Shown here piece after piece: positions 59,190 through 64,000 of a stretch of DNA of 64,000 nucleotides. The stretch lies in the NCBI GenBank assembly GCA_037043455.1, contig JAWPHD010000239.1, positions 485,250 to 549,249 of the forward strand, read 5' to 3'. Both the position numbers and the translations under genes were made by a program. The notes under the pieces are model-generated. The model was not told where the DNA came from and searched no databases. It saw nothing but the letters and a program-made list of their open reading frames with translations. This stretch comes from Cyrtodaria siliqua. Taxonomy: Eukaryota; Mollusca; Bivalvia; Adapedonta; Hiatellidae. How positions within the stretch are numbered: position 1 is the first letter of the stretch; each line of letters starts with the position of its first letter.

Positions 59190-59535
59190 GATCGAACAGT
59201 ATTTCTTAAAGCAGTACAGGTGTACACATGCGTGACTAATCTTGCTCCAGACTATCTTACATCATTAACTCCACGTACTTGTTCCAACTTAGTAGTCCTC
59301 AAACATATACAACGTATTCGTTATTCTGGTGCTGACATATGGAACTCGGTCCACCTCCAATGCGACAAGCCAAACTTATACATGTCCGTTATGCTGGTGC
59401 TGACATATGGAACTCGATCGCACCTCCAATACGACAAGCCAAACATATACAACGTGTCGTTATGCTGGTGCTGTCATATGGAACTCGATCGCACCTCCAA
59501 TACGACAAGCCAAGCATAAACAACGTGTATGGTTA
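59190..59535 (+). pseudogene. LINE ORF2 C-terminal fragment with 64-bp tandem expansion
   Basis: Reads LKAVQVYTCVTNLAPDYLTSL, then HIQRIRYSGADIWNSV, matching the C-terminal end of many LINE ORF2 proteins (VYKCxNxLAPxYL ... YxGAxIWNSLP). The GGTGCTGACATATGGAACTC segment is then repeated three times at 64-67 bp spacing. No other part of the element is present. Confidence 0.65.
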
Positions 59536-59559
59536 GCCATCCGGGTCATAACGTTGAAG

Positions 59560-59905
59560 ATGTTACGCGTAACCAAATTATGTTACTAACCAAAGAAATC
59601 AAGTTCTTATGTTACGCGTAACATAAGCTTAAGTTACGCGTAACATAGGCTTAAGTTACGCGTAACCACAGTTAATGTAGCGTAAATGGTGCCGTTCTAG
59701 CCGCCATATTCATAATAGCCCATATTACGTAAAGTTAAGTTACGCGTAAGTTAAGCCTATGTTACGCGTAACTTAAGAACAAACATTTCATTGGCTGCTT
59801 AAGTTACGCGTAACGTAAGAACATCATTTCATTGGTTGCCTAAGTTAACATAAGAGCGTAACATAAGAGCATACTTTCATTGGCTGCCTAAGTTACGCGT
59901 AACAT
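59560..59905. promoter_or_regulatory. cluster of GTTACGCGTAAC palindromes
   Basis: The 12-bp palindrome GTTACGCGTAAC or a close variant occurs about nine times in 345 bp, several times as AAGTTACGCGTAACATAAG. From 59785 on, three copies are preceded by TTTCATTGGYTGC, an inverted CCAAT motif. It could be a palindromic repeat or a bank of protein-binding sites. Regulatory function is inference. Confidence 0.45.
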
Positions 59906-59970
59906 AAGAACAGCACACCCTCTTATACTCCACCCACAACAACACAGTATTCATTAATCACCTTTGTAGT

Positions 59971-60144
59971 ATGGTCGGTGAAATTTCCTTTGATGATGCA
60001 AAGCACAGACATATTAATGTTATTAGGTCTGTGTGCATAGCAACAAACGGTGTAATTCATGATCAGCAAAGGACGGCGCTTTACCATACTCTTACATCCG
60101 ATAGTAGATCTACGGACAGGGTCACTAAGCACACCTTGCTATAA
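59971..60144 (+). CDS. small ORF, 57 codons, unknown
   Basis: An ATG-initiated frame 65 bp after the palindrome cluster, beginning MVGEISFDDAKHRHINVIRS and ending VTKHTLL. Its composition looks ordinary, with acidic and basic residues mixed and no low complexity, but I recognise no family and see no proof of expression. It may be a partial exon or chance. Confidence 0.2.
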   Translation: MVGEISFDDAKHRHINVIRSVCIATNGVIHDQQRTALYHTLTSDSRSTDRVTKHTLL

Positions 60145-60404
60145 AACATGTAGTCTGTCTCATCTCCTCGGTTATTTAAAAACCTCTGTGGGCTATGCCC
60201 ATCTCGATGTTAAATTAAAGCGACTCGTTGAGACCATACTTTACCTATTACATATCGCGTATAAAAATAGATGTTTGTATTTCTTATGAAAATCTGCATT
60301 TTTGAGATTACCTCCCTTTACACCGTGCGGTCTATACTGTTCTACGTTGCATTCTACCAATTAAAACTTCGGGCTTATGTGGTCTATTAGCCAAGTTTAA
60401 TGTT

Positions 60405-60645
60405 TTATTGTTGATACACCTCCAATACGACAAGCCAAACATATACAAAGTGTCCGTTATGCTGGTGCTGTCATATGGAACTCGATCCACCTCCAATGCT
60501 ACAAGCTAAACATATACAACGTGTTCCTTATGCTGGTGCTGCCATATGGAACTCGATCGCACCTCCAATGAGACAAGCCATGTGTTCGATATGATGGTGC
60601 TGTCATATGGAACTCCTTCGTACCTCCATTGTGACAAGCCAAACA
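60405..60645 (+). repeat. second block of 64-bp units
   Basis: Three to four copies of the CTGGTGCTGTCATATGGAAC / CGACAAGCCAAACATATA unit found at 59330-59530, separated from that block by about 870 bp. It is likely the same LINE 3' end, split or duplicated. Confidence 0.7.
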
Positions 60646-61107
60646 TATAAAAAAATCAAAATAAATAAAATAATAAAAATAATAACTAGAGGTTGTTTTT
60701 AGTAAAACAGAAGTCTCCCTCCGCTGAGGAAAGGGCAATAAATCTACCAAATATTATGTGACTGGAACACGACGATGATAAACATTATTCATACGGAACA
60801 CAACACCAATGTACGCAACTTAGGCTTGATACTGCAAAGTTTCACTGAAATCCAGCCAGGGTTCAGGAGAACAAGTCCAAACAAAGTTTCTGTATAAGGC
60901 AGGGGCGTAGCTCCCGACAAATTCATCGAGTCCGGGGGCATGTTCTCCTGGTGTTGTTTATTTAAACATAGTTATGCAATGGTGCGTTTTGACGTATATT
61001 TGGCAGAGTTGAATTACCTACAATGTAAAATAAAACATATATATATGCAATGTCTTAAAGTTTGGGTTTGCTTGTATTTCGAAATATACAATACGTATAT
61101 ACCCGTT
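60646..61107. other. no gene recognised
   Basis: CAGGGGCGTAGCTCC at 60900-60914 resembles the start of some hAT-type transposons, but no matching end was found. Confidence 0.35.
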
Positions 61108-61268
61108 GCATTATATATGCAATCAAGCTTGCTTATATATGCAATCAAGCTTAGTTATATATGCAACTAAGCTTGGATATATATGTAACCAAGCTTGGAT
61201 ATATATGTAACCAAGCTTGGTGATATATACAACTAAGCTTGGTTATATATGCAATCAATCTTGGTTTA
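61108..61268. repeat. 22-bp minisatellite with AAGCTT
   Basis: Seven copies of a 22-bp unit (YAAGCTTGGTTATATATGCA plus AC), each with an AAGCTT hexamer except the last. Confidence 0.9.
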
Positions 61269-61388
61269 TAAATATATGGTAAAAGAAAATAAGCGATACG
61301 CTTAAAACAATATTTTTATTTAGTTATTCCAGAAATCAGCAGATTCATTTTATTTTTTAAACCTTTTTCCATTTATTTTGCCAAAAGA

Positions 61389-61680
61389 CATTCGTTCGTT
61401 CGTTCGTTCGTTCGTTTGTTCGTTCGTTTATTTCATTCATTCATTCATTCATTCATTCATTCATTCATTCATTCATTCATTCATTCATTCATTCATTCAT
61501 TCATTCATTCATTCATTCATTCATTCATTCATTCATTCATTCATTCATTCATTCATTCATTCATTCATTCATTATTTGATTCATTCATTATTTCATTTAT
61601 TTATTCATTATTTGATTGATTGATTCATTCATTATTTCATTCATTCGTTTATTCATTATTTCATTAATTAATTAATTAAT
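61389..61680. repeat. (ATTC)n microsatellite
   Basis: (TTCG)n at 61391-61430 passes into about 35 uninterrupted TTCA repeats (61435-61573), then degenerate ATTATTTGATTC-type repeats. Frames reading HSFIHSFIHS are artefacts. Confidence 0.98.
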
Positions 61681-61683
61681 TCC

Positions 61684-62372
61684 TGGCATCATTCCTTGAA
61701 AGGTATCAGTATCATTCCTTGAAAGGAATTATTATCATTCATTGAACTGTATCGGTATAATTCCTTGAAAAGTATCAGTATCATTCATTGAACTGTATCA
61801 GTATTATTCCTTGAAAGGTATCAGTATCATTCCTTGAAAGGTATCGGTATAATTCCTTGAAAGGTATCGGTATCATTCCTTGAAATGTATCAGTATAATT
61901 CCTTGAAAGGTATCAGTATAATTCCTTGAAAGGTATCAATATCATTCATTGAAAGGTATCATTATCATTCATTGAAAGGTATCAGTATCATTCCTTGAAA
62001 GGTATCAGTATCATAATCATTCCTTTAAAGGTATCAGTATCATTCCTTGAAAGGTATCATTATCATTCCTTGAAAGATATCAGTATCATTCCTTGTAAGG
62101 TATCATTATCCTTGAAAGGTATCCGTATCATTCCTTGAAAGGTATCCATATCATTCCTTGAAATGTATCAGTATCATTCCTTGAAAGGTATCAGTATAAT
62201 TCCTTGAAAGGTATCAGTATCATTCCTTGAAATGTATCGGTATAATTCCTTGAAAGGTATCGGTATCATTCCTTGAAATGTATCGGTATAATTCCTTGAA
62301 AGGTATCAGTATCATTCCTTGAAAGGTATCAATATCATTCCTTGAAAGGTATCAGTATCATAATCATTCCTA
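61684..62372. repeat. 23-bp minisatellite
   Basis: About 30 copies of ATTCCTTGAAAGGTATCAG plus TATC, with A/G and C/A variants (ATCGG, ATAAT). It ends at 62370, where TCATTCCTACAAAAAC begins a different composition. Confidence 0.95.
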
Positions 62373-64000
62373 CAAAAACTTCAACAAATCATCTAAACAT
62401 ACACAAACACTAAAAAATACCCTAACTACACAATCACTTAACCAATCACAATCAACTTACACAGAAATCAAAAACAAACAATCACTAACATAAACATAAC
62501 ACAACAATCCATTAAACATAAAACATAAACAAAATACCATATACTACATAAACTTAAACTAACAAATCCCTTAACATAAACAACCATAACATACACAAAC
62601 AAACAAATACATTAAACCTAACAAACAATCCCTTATACCTACACAAACAATCCCATAAACATACACAACAATCACTACACCTACACAAAACCCACTACAC
62701 CTACAACAACAATCCCTTATACCTACACAACAATCCATATACTTACACAACAACCCCTTACACTACACAACAATCCCTTACACTACAACAACAATCCCTT
62801 TTACCCTAACAAAAAACCCTTAACCTACACAAATCCCTTATACCTACAACCAATCCATACACTACACAAAAACCCTTACACCTAACAACATCCCTTACAC
62901 CTACACAACAATCCCCTACACTAACAAAAACCCTTAACCTACACAAAATCCCTTATACCTACACAACAATCCATAACTACACAAAATCCCCTACACTACA
63001 CAACAATCCATACACTACACCAACAATCCCTTACACTACACAAATCCCTTACACTACACCAAAATCCCTTACAACACAACAATCCCATACAATACACCAA
63101 ATCCCTTACACTAACAAAATCCATACACTACACAAAATCCCCTTACACCTAACACAACAATCCCTTAACAACAACAATCCCATACACAAACAAAATCCCT
63201 ACACCTACAACAAATCCCTTACACCTAACACAACAAAAACCCTTAACACAACACAAAATCCCCTACACCTACACAACAACTACACAACAAATCCCATACA
63301 CAACCCACAAATCCCAACACACAACCCAACAACAACACCAACATCCCCACACAAACAACCATCCAAACAACACCCCAACCAACCAACACAACACAACCAC
63401 CAACACCACCAAACCCAACCAACCCCCACACACAAACCCCACCCACAACACCAACACAACAACCAACCAACCAACACCCAACCACCACAAACACACAACC
63501 CCAACACAAACCCAACCCACACCAACAACCCACAACCCAAACACACAACCCACACCAACCACCAACAAACCACCAACAACCACCAACCACACCCCACAAA
63601 CACCCAACACCAACCACAACACCACCAATCCACACCAACACAACAACCCAAACCCACACCACCCAACAACCCAACACAACCACCAACACCCAACAACCAA
63701 CCCAACACCAACAACCCCACCCAAAAACCACACAAACCACAACACCACAACCAACCCTACACCAACACAACCAACCAAAACCACACCACACCCATACACC
63801 AACACACCAAAACCAACACCCACACACAACCAACCCCTACCCAACACAAACCCAACCACAAACACCAAACACACCCAACCCCTACACAACAACCCAACCC
63901 CCAAACCAACACCACCAAAACCACCAACAACCAACCCACCAACACCCAACCACCAACCAATCCACAACCACCAACCAACACCACTCCACACCACCAAATC
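62373..64000. repeat. G-free C/A-rich satellite-like tract
   Basis: Beyond one G near 62464 I find no G on the + strand to the end of the window. A noisy unit of about 20 bp (ACAATCCCTTACACCTACAC) is visible from about 62640 to 63260 with many small indels. T then fades and the sequence becomes almost only C and A (CCAACACCAACC-like). Long minus-strand frames of V, G, W and C are artefacts. The noise suggests a poorly resolved satellite. Confidence 0.8.

Noticed and set aside
61378..61623. HSFIHSFIHS protein
   Set aside because: ATTC microsatellite.
63243..63997. Minus-strand frames up to 242 codons rich in V, G, W and C
   Set aside because: They arise because the + strand lacks G and T, so stop codons cannot occur on the other strand. 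No protein family resemblance.

Overview
The window is nuclear DNA of an invertebrate animal, most likely a bivalve mollusc. It is AT-rich and has one widely split, conserved animal gene with GT/AG introns. Most of the rest is repeats: tRNA-derived SINEs, degraded retroelements, small TA-flanked inverted-repeat elements, minisatellites, and elements with long internal tandem units that resemble the bivalve 'pearl'/Helitron-like (HINE) elements. The bivalve call comes from this repeat style and from the fatty-acid elongase sequence; the species cannot be named from sequence alone.

The one clearly intact gene is an ELOVL4-type very-long-chain fatty-acid elongase on the + strand. Seven coding exons were assembled by splice phase (27497-27554, 35491-35678, 36360-36440, 41617-41673, 42534-42642, 43530-43657, 46575-46748). 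They give a 264-residue protein with all four family motifs (KxxExxDT, HxxHH, NxxxHxxMYxYY, TxxQxxQ). Intron 1 is almost filled by a 6.8-kb array of a 27-bp unit that looks like a copy of the exon-1 splice-donor region. Exon 3 is preceded by a 53-bp tandem duplication of its own acceptor and first 42 coding bases.

Left of the gene (1-27 kb) lie minisatellites, two families of hairpin-ended tandem-core elements (copies at 2.7-3.6, 8.1-9.7, 9.7-11.5, 16.0-18.9 and 22.1-22.5 kb), two broken Penelope-like reverse-transcriptase copies (13.4-16.0 kb minus; 19.2-21.1 kb, with an inverted arrangement and a SINE insertion flanked by a target-site duplication), and SINE pieces. A 41-45-bp minisatellite found at 7.0, 11.5, 13.2 and 19.0 kb appears to be one older tract cut up by later insertions.

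The introns carry a broken LINE (38.8-40.7 kb), several inverted-repeat elements and small satellites. Right of the gene (47-59 kb) the notable locus is 54.4-58.8 kb. Two direct repeats of about 370-410 bp lie 4.0 kb apart. Between them are a His-Cys box (I-PpoI-like) endonuclease ORF on the + strand, broken by one in-frame TGA, and on the minus strand, tail-to-tail with it, a decayed protein family I recognise from invertebrate genomes but cannot name. This may be an undescribed mobile unit.

The last 5 kb hold LINE 3' fragments, a cluster of GTTACGCGTAAC palindromes, microsatellite and minisatellite tracts, and a 1.5-kb segment with essentially no G on the + strand, which may be real satellite or an assembly/consensus artefact.
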